A DNA stretch of 64,000 bases from Rathayibacter sp. SW19 (lineage in GTDB: Bacteria > Actinomycetota > Actinomycetes > Actinomycetales > Microbacteriaceae), in assembly GCF_030866825.1 (NCBI RefSeq), contig NZ_CP133020.1, positions 1 through 64,000 on the forward strand, read 5' to 3'. Below are positions 7,987-16,116 of the stretch, piece after piece. Below the pieces are notes generated by a model. The model was not told where the DNA came from. It was given only the letters and a program-made list of their open reading frames with translations, and did no database searches. Within the stretch, counting starts at the first letter, position 1; each line of letters begins with the position of its first letter. The translations under genes were made by a program, and so were the position numbers.

Positions 7987-10602
7987 ATGGCTGAAGACGA
8001 CATCACACCACCGGACGATACCCCCGTCGATCATGGCGTCCACGGCAAGATCGATCAGGTCGATCTTCAGCTGGAAATGCAGCGCTCCTATCTCGACTAC
8101 GCGATGAGCGTGATCGTCGGGCGCGCACTGCCCGAGGTGCGCGATGGTTTGAAGCCGGTGCACAGGCGCGTGATCTACGCGATGTTCGACGGCGGCTATC
8201 GGCCGGATAAGGCGTTCTCGAAGTGCGCGCGCGTCGTCGGCGACGTGATGGGGCAGTTCCATCCGCACGGTGACTCGGCCATCTACGACGCTCTCGTTCG
8301 GCTGGTGCAACCGTGGAGCCTGCGCTACCCGCTCGCTCTCGGCCAGGGCAATTTCGGTTCGCCCGGCAACGATGGTGCGGCAGCTCCCCGGTACACCGAG
8401 ACGAAGATGGCACCGCTTGCGCTCGAGATGGTGCGCGATATCGATGAGGAGACCGTCGACTTCGTCGACAACTACGACGGTCGTACGCAGGAGCCGTTCG
8501 TATTGCCCGCCCGGTTCCCGAACCTCCTGGTCAACGGCTCGGTCGGCATCGCCGTCGGCATGGCGACGAATATTCCTCCGCACAACCTGCGAGAGGTCGC
8601 CGACGGAGCGCTTTGGCACCTGGCGAATCCGGATGCGACACGGGAAGAGCTTCTCACGGCCCTGATGGCGCGTATCAAAGGGCCGGATTTTCCAACCGGA
8701 GCCCAGATTCTCGGTATCAAGGGCATCCACGACGCATACACAACCGGCCGCGGATCCATCACGATGCGCGCCGTCGTCAACGTCGAAGAGATTCAAAACC
8801 GCACCTGCCTCGTCGTCACAGAGTTGCCGTATCAGGTCAACCCAGACAACCTGGCGATCAAGATCGCCGAGATGGTCAAGGATGGCAGGATCAGCGGAAT
8901 CGCGGATATCCGGGATGAGACATCCGGCCGTACCGGTCAGCGACTGGTGATCGTGCTCAAGCGGGATGCCGTGGCGAAGGTTGTTCTGAACAACCTCTAC
9001 AAGCACACGCAGCTGCAGGAGAACTTCGGCGCGAATATGCTCGCCATTGTGGACGGTGTGCCTCGTACGCTGCCCATCGACGGATTCATCACGGCGTGGG
9101 TCGACCACCAGGTGGATGTCATCGTGCGGCGCACGCAGTTCCGGCTGCGCAAGGCCGAAGAGCGCGCGCACATTCTGCGTGGCTACCTCAAGGCACTGGA
9201 TGCGTTGGACGAGGTGATCGCGCTCATCCGGCGCTCACCAACAGTCGATGACGCCCGTACGGGGCTCATCGAGCTGCTCGACGTCGACGAACTGCAAGCC
9301 AACGCAATCCTGGAAATGCAGCTGCGGCGCCTCGCGGCACTGGAACGGCAGAAGATCATCGATGAGGCCACTGAGATCGAGGCCCGCATTGTCGACTTCA
9401 AGGACATCCTGGCGACGCCGACACGGCAGCGCGTCATCATCAGTGAGGAACTGACGGAAATCGTCGATAAGTTCGGCGACGAGCGACGCACGGAGATCAT
9501 GTTCGGATTCGACGGTGACATGTCGATGGAAGACCTGATCCCCGAAGAAGAGATGGTGGTGACCGTCACGCGGGGCGGTTATATCAAGCGCACCCGCAGC
9601 GACAACTACCGTTCCCAGCACCGTGGCGGCAAGGGCGTGAAGGGCGCCCAGTTGCGCGCGGACGATGTGGTCGAGCACTTCTTCGTCACAACGACGCACC
9701 ACTGGCTGTTGTTCTTCACGAACAAGGGCCGCGTCTATCGGGCGAAGGCCTACGAGGTGCAGGAGGCAGGGCGCGACGCGAAGGGCCAGCATGTCGCGAA
9801 CCTGCTGGCGATGCAACCCGAGGAAGAGATTGCAGCGATTCTGGACATCCAGAATTACGAAGCGGCCCAGTATCTCGCCTTGGCGACCCGGGACGGATTG
9901 ATCAAGAAGACAGCGCTGGCCGAGTACGACACGAACCGCTCCGGTGGCATCATCGCGATCAAGCTCCGCGAAGAGGATGAACTCGTTGCGGCCCTGCTCG
10001 TCGAGGAGGACTCCGACGTTCTTCTTGTCTCGAAGAAGGGGATGTCGATCCGTTTCACGGCGACCGATGAAGCGCTCCGACCGATGGGACGCTCAACCTC
10101 CGGCGTTATTGGAATGCACTTCCGCGGCGGAGACTCACTGCTTGACGCATCCGTTGTCGATGGTGAAGGCGAGTATGTATTCGTCGTGACGGAGGGCGGC
10201 TACGCGAAGCGGACATCCGCCGATCAGTATCGACTGCAAGGTCGTGGCGGGCTTGGAATCAAGGTTGCGAAGCTGAGCGATGACCGTGGAGACCTTGTTG
10301 GAGCTCTCATGGTTGCCGAAGACGACGAGGTTCTTGTGGTTCTTGCCAGCGGCAAGGTGGTACGCTCTGCGGTGGCTGAGGTTCCGGCCAAGGGTCGTGA
10401 CACCATGGGTGTCGTCTTCGCACGATTTGCAGAAGAAGACCGGATCATTGCCGTCGCACGAAACACCGAACGCAACATTATCGCCCCAGATGAAGATGAA
10501 GCTGATGAAAACACAGCTGATGAAGAAGAAGCCGAGCATGACGAATCGGCAGGGGATGATGAGACAGGCGCCACCGGGAAGGATGAAACTGTAGATGAGT
10601 AG
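7987..10602 (+). CDS. gyrA: DNA gyrase subunit A
   Basis: DNA breakage/reunion subunit of gyrase. 871 residues. The quinolone-resistance region with HPHGDSAIYDALVRLVQPWS is present; the catalytic tyrosine lies in APRYTETKMAPLA; the C-terminal beta-pinwheel carries the GyrA box as QHRGGKGVKG. The last 40 or so residues form a very acidic Asp/Glu tail (DEDEADENTADEEEAEHD), a feature known to tune supercoiling in some GyrA proteins. It is separated from gyrB only by the repeat at 7907, and its stop overlaps the start of the DUF3566 gene. Confidence 0.98.
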   Translation: MAEDDITPPDDTPVDHGVHGKIDQVDLQLEMQRSYLDYAMSVIVGRALPEVRDGLKPVHRRVIYAMFDGGYRPDKAFSKCARVVGDVMGQFHPHGDSAIYDALVRLVQPWSLRYPLALGQGNFGSPGNDGAAAPRYTETKMAPLALEMVRDIDEETVDFVDNYDGRTQEPFVLPARFPNLLVNGSVGIAVGMATNIPPHNLREVADGALWHLANPDATREELLTALMARIKGPDFPTGAQILGIKGIHDAYTTGRGSITMRAVVNVEEIQNRTCLVVTELPYQVNPDNLAIKIAEMVKDGRISGIADIRDETSGRTGQRLVIVLKRDAVAKVVLNNLYKHTQLQENFGANMLAIVDGVPRTLPIDGFITAWVDHQVDVIVRRTQFRLRKAEERAHILRGYLKALDALDEVIALIRRSPTVDDARTGLIELLDVDELQANAILEMQLRRLAALERQKIIDEATEIEARIVDFKDILATPTRQRVIISEELTEIVDKFGDERRTEIMFGFDGDMSMEDLIPEEEMVVTVTRGGYIKRTRSDNYRSQHRGGKGVKGAQLRADDVVEHFFVTTTHHWLLFFTNKGRVYRAKAYEVQEAGRDAKGQHVANLLAMQPEEEIAAILDIQNYEAAQYLALATRDGLIKKTALAEYDTNRSGGIIAIKLREEDELVAALLVEEDSDVLLVSKKGMSIRFTATDEALRPMGRSTSGVIGMHFRGGDSLLDASVVDGEGEYVFVVTEGGYAKRTSADQYRLQGRGGLGIKVAKLSDDRGDLVGALMVAEDDEVLVVLASGKVVRSAVAEVPAKGRDTMGVVFARFAEEDRIIAVARNTERNIIAPDEDEADENTADEEEAEHDESAGDDETGATGKDETVDE

Positions 10603-11005
10603 TAGCGTTGCCGAGAAACTGGCGAGGAAATCCTCGAGGAGACCCTCGTCGAAGCAAGTGCGGCTCAAGCTTGTCTACATCGACTTCTGGTCGAGTGTGA
10701 AGCTGTCGTTCTTGGTTGGACTCTGCATCGCAATTGTCGGGGTCGTTGGCATGTTCCTGGTTTGGACGGTGCTCAACCAGACCGGAATCTTCGATCAGGT
10801 CAACAGCCTATTCAAAGACATCTCCGGCGCAGGCGGAACCGACCTCAAATCGATTCTCGGCCTCGGTCAGGTGATGGGCTTTGCGATCGTCGTCGGAATT
10901 CTTGACGTCGTTGTGGTGACGGCGCTCGGTGCCATCTTCGCTCTGCTGTACAACTTGAGCGTGAAGATCACCGGTGGGCTGTTGGTCGGGTTCACCAACA
11001 ACTGA
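10595..11005 (+). CDS. DUF3566 family membrane protein
   Basis: 136-residue integral membrane protein of the actinobacterial DUF3566 family. After a basic N-terminus come two hydrophobic segments, at about residues 35-58 and 93-118. The start ATG lies 8 nt inside the gyrA end. The position directly after gyrA and before tRNA-Ile is conserved in actinobacteria. Function is unknown; in mycobacteria the homologous locus is linked to the CwsA/CrgA division neighbourhood, so a division or envelope role is possible but not shown by this sequence. Confidence 0.9.
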   Translation: MSSSVAEKLARKSSRRPSSKQVRLKLVYIDFWSSVKLSFLVGLCIAIVGVVGMFLVWTVLNQTGIFDQVNSLFKDISGAGGTDLKSILGLGQVMGFAIVVGILDVVVVTALGAIFALLYNLSVKITGGLLVGFTNN

Positions 11006-11074
11006 CGCGCCGAAAACCAACAGCTCGATTCGCACCCGGTAGGTGAAATCCTGTAGTCTTTCATCTGCCCATTC

Positions 11075-11148
11075 GGGGGTATAGCTCAGGCGGTTAGAGC
11101 GCTTCGCTGATAACGAAGAGGTCCCAGGTTCAAGTCCTGGTACCCCCA
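11075..11148 (+). tRNA. tRNA-Ile (GAT anticodon)
   Basis: 74-nt cloverleaf: acceptor GGGGGTA pairs with TACCCCC, discriminator A at 11148; D-arm TAGCTCAGGCGGTTAGAGC; anticodon loop CTGATAA with GAT at 11109-11111; T-arm GGTTCAAGTCC. CCA is not encoded. It lies downstream of gyrA-DUF3566 as in other actinobacteria. Confidence 0.97.
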
Positions 11149-11186
11149 CTGCGGTCCGATTCGAATCCGAATCGGGCACGCCCCGA

Positions 11187-11259
11187 GGGGCCTTAGCTCA
11201 ATTGGTAGAGCGCCTGCTTTGCAAGCAGGAGGTCAGGAGTTCGATTCTCCTAGGCTCCA
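11187..11259 (+). tRNA. tRNA-Ala (TGC anticodon)
   Basis: 73-nt cloverleaf: acceptor GGGGCCT pairs with AGGCTCC with one G-U, discriminator A at 11259; anticodon stem CCTGC/GCAGG with TGC at 11220-11222; T-arm GAGTTCGATTCTC. CCA is not encoded. It lies 38 bp after tRNA-Ile and is probably co-transcribed with it. Confidence 0.97.
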
Positions 11260-11344
11260 CACTTTCATTCAATCCGCGTCGGCCGCGTGCACCCGTGTCA
11301 GTCACGGGCAGTCGGTGTCGATCGCAGCGAGTAACGTAACCCCG

Positions 11345-11767
11345 GTGGACATCAGAGTTGCGGCGTACGCCGTCATCATCGACGACGAGCGACGCATCCT
11401 GCTCGCGCATTGGAACGAGCACGGGCACAGTGGCTGGACGTTGCCCGGTGGGGGTCTCGAACCCGGTGAGGACCCTGCGGACGCAGCGGTGCGGGAAATC
11501 CACGAGGAGACCGGCTACAACGCCGCTCTAGATGGGTTGCTCGGAATCAACTCACACGTCGTTCCCGGCGATCAGCGCATCAACGGTTCCGGCCGACCAT
11601 TGCATTCGCTTCGGATCGTGTACCGCGCCCGAATCATCGGTGGCGACCTCATGAACGAACTCGATGGAAGCACCGATGAGGCGGACTGGTTCGCCCTGGC
11701 GGCCGTGGCGCACCTGGAGCACGTTGGTCTCGTCGATGCTGCGCTGCGGATGGCCGGGCTGCCGTGA
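11345..11767 (+). CDS. NUDIX hydrolase
   Basis: 140-residue hydrolase of nucleoside-diphosphate-linked compounds. The Nudix box is complete: GGGLEPGEDPADAAVREIHEETGY, i.e. G-x5-E-x7-REIHEE-x-G (quoted as GGGLEPGE and REIHEETGY). The frame is open upstream through tRNA-Ala, so its far 5' part is not real. The GTG at 11345 gives VDIRVAAYAVIID, the normal family start; an in-frame GTG at 11315 is an alternative. Neither has a strong ribosome site. The substrate cannot be told from sequence. Confidence 0.85.
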   Translation: MDIRVAAYAVIIDDERRILLAHWNEHGHSGWTLPGGGLEPGEDPADAAVREIHEETGYNAALDGLLGINSHVVPGDQRINGSGRPLHSLRIVYRARIIGGDLMNELDGSTDEADWFALAAVAHLEHVGLVDAALRMAGLP

Positions 11768-11779
11768 AGCGGTGTAGTG

Positions 11780-11840
11780 GTCTCGATACGCTCGCCCTTC
11801 GGCAAGCTCAGGGACAGGCGCTCCCTGCTCGACCACCAAG
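11780..11840. repeat. CTGAGC-type palindromic intergenic repeat (copy 3)
   Basis: Between the NUDIX gene and the convergent membrane-protein gene. It combines GGTCTCGATACGC, CCTTCGGCAAGCTCAGGGAC and GCTCGACCACCAAG, i.e. the same modules as the copies at 43693 and 54409. Convergent placement suits a bidirectional terminator role. Confidence 0.7.
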
Positions 11841-11842
11841 AA

Positions 11843-12388
11843 CTACTCCGTCGCGTCGGACAGGGGTGCGGCAGAGTCGTCGTCGGCTACCCAGAGCTCA
11901 TCATCGGCGCGGAAGGTCTGCCATACCGCGTATGCGACGCCGGCGAGTGCGACAGCGCCGACCCCGATCGCAAAAACGGTGCCGAAGCCCGGACCTGACT
12001 TCTTGACCTCGACCGGGGCATTGCGGCCCGACAGGCGGCGAACCGCAGCTTGAACGCGAGCGTCGTTGGCGACATCCGCAACGCTCAGCGCGGTGCCGAG
12101 AGCAGTTCCGATCGCCGGAACAATGTTGTTGTTGACGACATCGCCCGCCCCGCGGGCAATTCGCCGCGAGTAGTACGCGCCGCGGTTCAAACCGGGCTGA
12201 ACATAGGTCGCATAGCTGTCGCGCACGCGCGGAGCCACTTCCTCCCTCGTGAGGTGACCGGCCTGGCGACCGGCTTCTCGAGCGATTGAACTCGCGCGAT
12301 CCAACACGTCTTGTTGCGCGTGCCAGAGATCCTCAGCGTTCCCCCGAAGTCGGTTCAGTTCCTTTTGGCGCTTACGTGACAGACTCAT
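11843..12388 (-). CDS. Hypothetical protein with one C-terminal membrane segment
   Basis: 181 residues; start chosen at 12388 because GGAGG (12394-12398 complement) lies 5 nt upstream, rather than the ATG 12 nt earlier. The basic N-terminal half (SRKRQKELNRLRGNAEDLW) is helical and charged. A Gly/Ala-rich transmembrane helix is predicted around residues 140-162 (TVFAIGVGAVALAGVAYAVW), followed by an acidic tail. The layout resembles actinobacterial membrane-anchored proteins of unknown function found near ppiA in Microbacteriaceae. No enzyme motif is seen. Confidence 0.75.
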   Translation of the reverse strand: MSLSRKRQKELNRLRGNAEDLWHAQQDVLDRASSIAREAGRQAGHLTREEVAPRVRDSYATYVQPGLNRGAYYSRRIARGAGDVVNNNIVPAIGTALGTALSVADVANDARVQAAVRRLSGRNAPVEVKKSGPGFGTVFAIGVGAVALAGVAYAVWQTFRADDELWVADDDSAAPLSDATE

Positions 12389-12509
12389 CTGGACCTCCAT
12401 TGCGTCGTGAAGCGAACTGAGTCCATCTTGCCACGCAATGCGCCCAGCGCTTCAAATACTCAGCGCGACCTGTCAGTGTAATGCGCCGCGGGATGCAAGA
12501 ATTGAACAC

Positions 12510-13049
12510 ATGTCTAAGCACACCGCTGTCGCAACGCTCCACACCAACTATGGAGACATTGTCGTGAACCTTTACGGCAACCACGCTCCGAAGACCGTCA
12601 AGAACTTCGTCGGTCTGGCAACGGGCGAGCTCGAATGGACCCACCCGCGCACCGGCGCGACCAGCAAAGACAACCTGTACGACGGCGTCGTGTTCCACCG
12701 CATCATTCCCGGCTTCATGATCCAGGGCGGCGACCCGCTCGGCACGGGCACCGGCGGCCCCGGTTTTCAATTCGACGATGAGATCAACCCCGACCTCGAT
12801 TTCACCGCGCCGTACATGCTTGCCATGGCGAACGCAGGCATTCAGCAGGGTCACGGCACCAATGGTTCGCAGTTCTTCATCACCGTCGGCGCCACAACGT
12901 GGCTGCAGGGCAAGCACACCATTTTCGGCGAGGTCGCTGACGACGCGTCGCGCGCCATCGTCGACAAGCTCGCCGCTGTTCCAACGGATGCCCGAGACCG
13001 GCCGCTTGACGATGTCGTGATCGAGTCGGTCACCGTCGTCGACGCCTAG
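12510..13049 (+). CDS. ppiA: Peptidyl-prolyl cis-trans isomerase, cyclophilin type
   Basis: 179-residue cytoplasmic cyclophilin that catalyses prolyl isomerisation during protein folding. The core motifs are FHRIIPGFMIQGGDP (catalytic Arg), FDDEINPDLDF, and GTNGSQFFITV. Start at ATG 12510 (MSKHTAVATLHTNYGDI) is chosen because the upstream in-frame residues are not family-like. No signal peptide. Presence near the origin together with the rhomboid and crgA genes matches Mycobacterium (ppiA-rhomboid-crgA). Confidence 0.96.
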   Translation: MSKHTAVATLHTNYGDIVVNLYGNHAPKTVKNFVGLATGELEWTHPRTGATSKDNLYDGVVFHRIIPGFMIQGGDPLGTGTGGPGFQFDDEINPDLDFTAPYMLAMANAGIQQGHGTNGSQFFITVGATTWLQGKHTIFGEVADDASRAIVDKLAAVPTDARDRPLDDVVIESVTVVDA

Positions 13050-13089
13050 AGCACACGCTCAGCCATACGCTTTCGGAAGGCAGAACCCC

Positions 13090-13926
13090 GTGACGCAGGC
13101 CTCCCAGTCTGCCGCTAACTATTGCTATCGCCACCCTGAGCGGCAGAGTTTTGTGCTCTGCCAGCGGTGCGGTCGCACGATTTGCGGTGAGTGCCAGACG
13201 CCTGGCGCCGTCGGTGTGATCTGCCCGGAGTGCATGAAGCAGCAGCGGGCGACCGCGCCGCGCACGAAGCCGGCCATCCTGACCAGGATGACGGGCGCTG
13301 GTGCACCCGTCGTGACCTACGCGATCATCGGCGTCTGCGTCCTGGTGTTCATCCTGCAGTCCCTGCCGGGCGTTGGCGGCACGGTCACGGCCGCGCTGCA
13401 GTATGCGGGCCTGTACAACTACCCGCAACTCTTTGAGCCATGGCGGATGTTCACCGCAATCTTCGCCCATGCGAGCATCATTCACATCGCTCTGAACATG
13501 TATACCCTGTGGCTGTTCGGCATGATCCTGGAACCGATGCTCGGGCGGATGCGTTATCTCATTTTGTTCCTGCTGAGCGGCCTCGCCGGGTCCATCGGTG
13601 TATTTCTCATCGCAGACCCCCGTCAGCCGGTGATCGGTGCATCCGGTGCGATATTCGGAATGCTGGCTGCGTTCCTGATCATCCAGCGCAGGCTTGGCGG
13701 CAACGCCACGCAGCTGCTGATCCTCGTCGGCATCAACCTAGTGATCGGGTTCGTCATCCCAGGCATCGCCTGGCAGGCTCATCTCGGCGGCCTGGTCGGT
13801 GGGGCACTGGTCGGGTTGATCTACGTGGAGACCCGTCGGGCCTCCCGTAAGAACGTGCAGATCGTTCTGTTGAGCGCACTGACTGTCATCATGATCCTGG
13901 TCAGCTGCTGGCGCCTGTTCGTGTGA
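13090..13926 (+). CDS. Rhomboid family intramembrane serine protease with N-terminal zinc-binding box
   Basis: 278 residues from GTG 13090 (GGAAGG upstream). Residues 10-50 contain a B-box-like cysteine/histidine cluster (CYRHPERQSFVLCQRCGRTICGEC, CPEC) typical of actinobacterial rhomboids. Six membrane helices follow, with the catalytic serine in GASGAIFG, the Asn of HIALNMYTLW and the catalytic histidine in WQAHLGGLVGG. It cleaves within transmembrane helices; substrates are unknown here. Confidence 0.93.
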   Translation: MTQASQSAANYCYRHPERQSFVLCQRCGRTICGECQTPGAVGVICPECMKQQRATAPRTKPAILTRMTGAGAPVVTYAIIGVCVLVFILQSLPGVGGTVTAALQYAGLYNYPQLFEPWRMFTAIFAHASIIHIALNMYTLWLFGMILEPMLGRMRYLILFLLSGLAGSIGVFLIADPRQPVIGASGAIFGMLAAFLIIQRRLGGNATQLLILVGINLVIGFVIPGIAWQAHLGGLVGGALVGLIYVETRRASRKNVQIVLLSALTVIMILVSCWRLFV

Positions 13927-13930
13927 AGGC

Positions 13931-13983
13931 TGCCCTTCACTTCGACAGGCTCAGCACAGGCGGCAAGCTCAGGGACCGGCCGA
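13931..13983. repeat. CTGAGC-type intergenic repeat (copy 4)
   Basis: Downstream of the rhomboid gene: CCCTTCACTTCGACAGGCTCAG plus GGCAAGCTCAGGGACCGGCC, two repeat half-elements in tandem rather than as a clean hairpin. It directly abuts a perfect DnaA box at 13986. Confidence 0.6.
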
Positions 13984-13985
13984 AG

Positions 13986-13994
13986 TTATCCACA
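13986..13994 (+). promoter_or_regulatory. Perfect DnaA box outside oriC
   Basis: TTATCCACA, identical to the two oriC boxes, lying between the convergent rhomboid and crgA genes. It is followed by TTTCCCACA (13998-14006) and a degenerate inverted box TGGGGATAG (14008-14016), so two or three potential DnaA contacts fall in 31 bp. Confidence 0.55.
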
Positions 13995-14032
13995 GGGTTT
14001 CCCACAATGGGGATAGTTACAGCCGTGTAATT

Positions 14033-14050
14033 GTCCTCAGAGATGAGGAC
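14033..14050 (-). terminator. Hairpin downstream of crgA
   Basis: Perfect stem GTCCTCA-GAGA-TGAGGAC 16 bp past the crgA stop codon. There is no clear T-tract, so it may be a weak or factor-dependent terminator. Confidence 0.45.
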
Positions 14051-14065
14051 ACACGCGTGGCGCCG

Positions 14066-14320
14066 TCAACGCCACCGAGTCGTCATCAAGAAGCCCACGA
14101 ATGCGATGCCGAAACCGATCAGGATGTTCCACGCACCGAGCTGCGGAATCGGGAACTGACTCTGGCTCACGTAGAACACGACGATCCAGGCGAGCCCCAC
14201 CAACATGAAGCCCAGCATGAGGGGCTTGAACCACACCGGGTTCGGAATGTCGTCGCGGGAAGTAGCGGTCGCGGCGGCATCATTGCGCTCGCGCTTCGAT
14301 CGGGTTTTGGAGCCAGCCAT
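14066..14320 (-). CDS. crgA: Cell division protein CrgA
   Basis: 84-residue, two-helix membrane protein that coordinates FtsZ, FtsI and septal growth in actinobacteria. The start at 14320 gives MAGSKTRSKRERND, a basic cytoplasmic N-terminus; the conserved NPVWFKPLMLGFMLVGL begins the first helix, and ILIGFGIAFVGFLMTTRWR ends the protein with the family's terminal TRWR. The frame is open further upstream but that part is unlike CrgA. Placed opposite to the rhomboid and divergent from the sortase gene, as in mycobacteria. Confidence 0.95.
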   Translation of the reverse strand: MAGSKTRSKRERNDAAATATSRDDIPNPVWFKPLMLGFMLVGLAWIVVFYVSQSQFPIPQLGAWNILIGFGIAFVGFLMTTRWR

Positions 14321-14369
14321 AAGAACCAAGTGTAGCCGGTCGATTCCGGGCATCCACAGAGAGCCTTGA

Positions 14370-15239
14370 ATGAGCCACGATAGAATCACGAACATGGATG
14401 AGCCGGACGCACAAAGCGCACCCGACGCCTCATCAAGACAGCCCACGCACCGTTCAGGCCGCAGTCGACGGCAACGGCCTTCGCGCAGAGTGTCCGTGGT
14501 CGGGGTATTCGGCGAACTGTTGATCACGGCCGGACTAGTCGTGCTGTTGTTCCTCGGCTGGCAGACCTGGTGGAACAGTGCCGTGCTCGCGGGGCAGCAG
14601 ACATCTGCAGCTGCCGCGCAGAGTCAGCAATGGTTGGAACAGAGCCGCTCACATCACACACCGGCGCCTACGGCGACACCGACCTCAACACCGGGAGCGA
14701 CGTCCGCCCCGGTCGACTACGGTCCCCCTCCCGTGATGAGCCCTGTCGCCTTTGCGCAGCCGCTCGCCGTGATCTACATTCCTCGCTTTGGCGCTGACTG
14801 GAAACGCATCATCCGCGAGTCTGTCGATGTGCAGAGCGTTCTGAACAGCTACGACGCTGGAGTCGGGCACTACACCGGAACGCAGATGCCCGGCGAGGTC
14901 GGCAACTTCGCGATTGCTGCCCACGACACCGGATATGGCAATGCCTTCCTGAATGTGTCGAAGCTCCAACTCGGCGACAAGATCTACGTCCAGACGAAAG
15001 ACGGTTTCTACACGTACGAGTTCCGCAATTTTCAGTATGTGCGGCCGACAGCAGTCAATGTGCTTTTGCCGGTGCCGCAGGCGCAGGGGGCCGCGGCGAG
15101 CGATCGCTTGATCACGCTCACGACCTGCAACCCGCCGTATCACGCGCAGGAACGCATCGCGGCGTTCGGCGTTTTCGATTCCTGGCAACCGCTGAGTGAT
15201 GTACCTGCGGCCATCGCCGGCCAAGTGAGCGGGAGGTAG
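14370..15239 (+). CDS. Class E sortase
   Basis: 289-residue membrane-anchored transpeptidase expected to cleave LAxTG-like signals and attach proteins to the cell wall. One N-terminal transmembrane helix (about residues 42-65, LLITAGLVVLLFLGW) follows a basic cytoplasmic stretch, then a Thr/Pro spacer (residues 95-115). The sortase barrel has the catalytic histidine in AIAAHDTGYG, the catalytic cysteine in TLTTCNPP and the late arginine in QERIAAFGVF. Class E members usually have GHR at the histidine; here the next residue is Asp. An ATG at 14394 is an alternative start. Confidence 0.92.
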   Translation: MSHDRITNMDEPDAQSAPDASSRQPTHRSGRSRRQRPSRRVSVVGVFGELLITAGLVVLLFLGWQTWWNSAVLAGQQTSAAAAQSQQWLEQSRSHHTPAPTATPTSTPGATSAPVDYGPPPVMSPVAFAQPLAVIYIPRFGADWKRIIRESVDVQSVLNSYDAGVGHYTGTQMPGEVGNFAIAAHDTGYGNAFLNVSKLQLGDKIYVQTKDGFYTYEFRNFQYVRPTAVNVLLPVPQAQGAAASDRLITLTTCNPPYHAQERIAAFGVFDSWQPLSDVPAAIAGQVSGR

Positions 15240-15243
15240 TTTC

Positions 15244-15405
15244 GTGTATGCAGCTTTATGGCGGGTTCTGCCGGGTCCGGTCTGGGTACGTATCAGCATC
15301 CTTCTGATCCTCTTGGCCGCCGTGCTCTACGCGCTTGTCACCTGGGTGTTCCCCTGGGTCGACGCCACGTTGGTCGGCAATGAAGAAGGAACAGTGGCAA
15401 CATGA
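15244..15405 (+). CDS. Small single-pass membrane protein
   Basis: 53 codons, GTG start with a strong GGGAGGT ribosome site 5-10 nt upstream, between sortase and pabA. The product begins YAALWRVLPGPVWVR and has one long hydrophobic helix (about residues 16-37), then a short tail ending EEGTVAT. Its TGA overlaps the pabA ATG (ATGA). Small membrane proteins at this site are conserved in Microbacteriaceae but have no assigned function; coupling to the sortase suggests an envelope role by context only. Confidence 0.8.
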   Translation: MYAALWRVLPGPVWVRISILLILLAAVLYALVTWVFPWVDATLVGNEEGTVAT

Positions 15406-16115
15406 CCCGGGTACTCGTCATCGACAACTACGACAGCTTCGTTTACACGCTGAACGGCTATTTGCGCGAACTGGGTGCTGAGACGGAAGTTGTGCGCAAT
15501 GACGCCTTCCCGATCGAAGAGGTCGAGGAACGCTTGACGCACTACGACGCGGTGCTGCTCTCTCCGGGGCCGGGAAAGCCGCGAGACGCGGGGATGTCCA
15601 TCCCGATCGTCAGGGCCGCGCTTCACTCCGGCACCCCTCTTCTGGGAGTCTGCCTTGGTCACCAGGCGATCGCTGAGGCGTTCGGCGCCACTGTCACGAA
15701 CGCGGAAGAACTGATGCATGGCAAGACGTCACTGGTCAGCCATGACGAAAGCCCGTTCTACGAAGGCGTACGCCAACCGTTCACAGCAACGCGCTACCAC
15801 TCGCTTGCCGTTGTTGCGAACACGATTCCGTCCGAGTTGATTGTGACGGCCCGCACGGCCGGTGGCGTGATCATGGGGTTGCGGCACGAGAGCGCACCGA
15901 TCTTCGGTGTGCAATTTCACCCGGAGTCCGTGCTCACGCAAGACGGTTATCGGATGCTGGGCAACTGGCTCGTCGAGGCAGGCCTAGCGACCGCGCACGA
16001 GACAGCGCGCACGCTGGACCCGCTGCTGGTCAGCACAGCTCCGGTAAGTACAGGTCCGGTCAGCACAGCTCCGGTAAGCACTACTCCGGCCAGCACAACT
16101 CCGGCGGCTGACTAA
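15402..16115 (+). CDS. pabA: Glutamine amidotransferase, aminodeoxychorismate/anthranilate synthase component II
   Basis: 237-residue class I amidotransferase that supplies ammonia to chorismate for folate (PabA) or tryptophan (TrpG). Catalytic cysteine is C84 in GVCLGHQ, with the His/Glu pair in QFHPESVL. It lies where actinobacteria carry pabA/trpG, beside pknB and not beside trpE, so PabA or an amphibolic role is preferred. The C-terminal 27 residues are an unusual Ser/Thr/Ala/Pro/Val repeat made of five 15-bp units, absent from the normal 190-215 aa family. Confidence 0.9.
   Translation: MTRVLVIDNYDSFVYTLNGYLRELGAETEVVRNDAFPIEEVEERLTHYDAVLLSPGPGKPRDAGMSIPIVRAALHSGTPLLGVCLGHQAIAEAFGATVTNAEELMHGKTSLVSHDESPFYEGVRQPFTATRYHSLAVVANTIPSELIVTARTAGGVIMGLRHESAPIFGVQFHPESVLTQDGYRMLGNWLVEAGLATAHETARTLDPLLVSTAPVSTGPVSTAPVSTTPASTTPAAD
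16032..16106 (+). repeat. 15-bp in-frame tandem repeat in pabA, 5 units
   Basis: Units such as AGCACAGCTCCGGTA (16032-16046 and 16062-16076 identical), with variants AGTACAGGTCCGGTC, AGCACTACTCCGGCC and AGCACAACTCCGGCG. They encode pentapeptides STAPV, STGPV, STAPV, STTPA, STTPA at the PabA C-terminus. Confidence 0.8.
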
Positions 16116-16116
16116 C

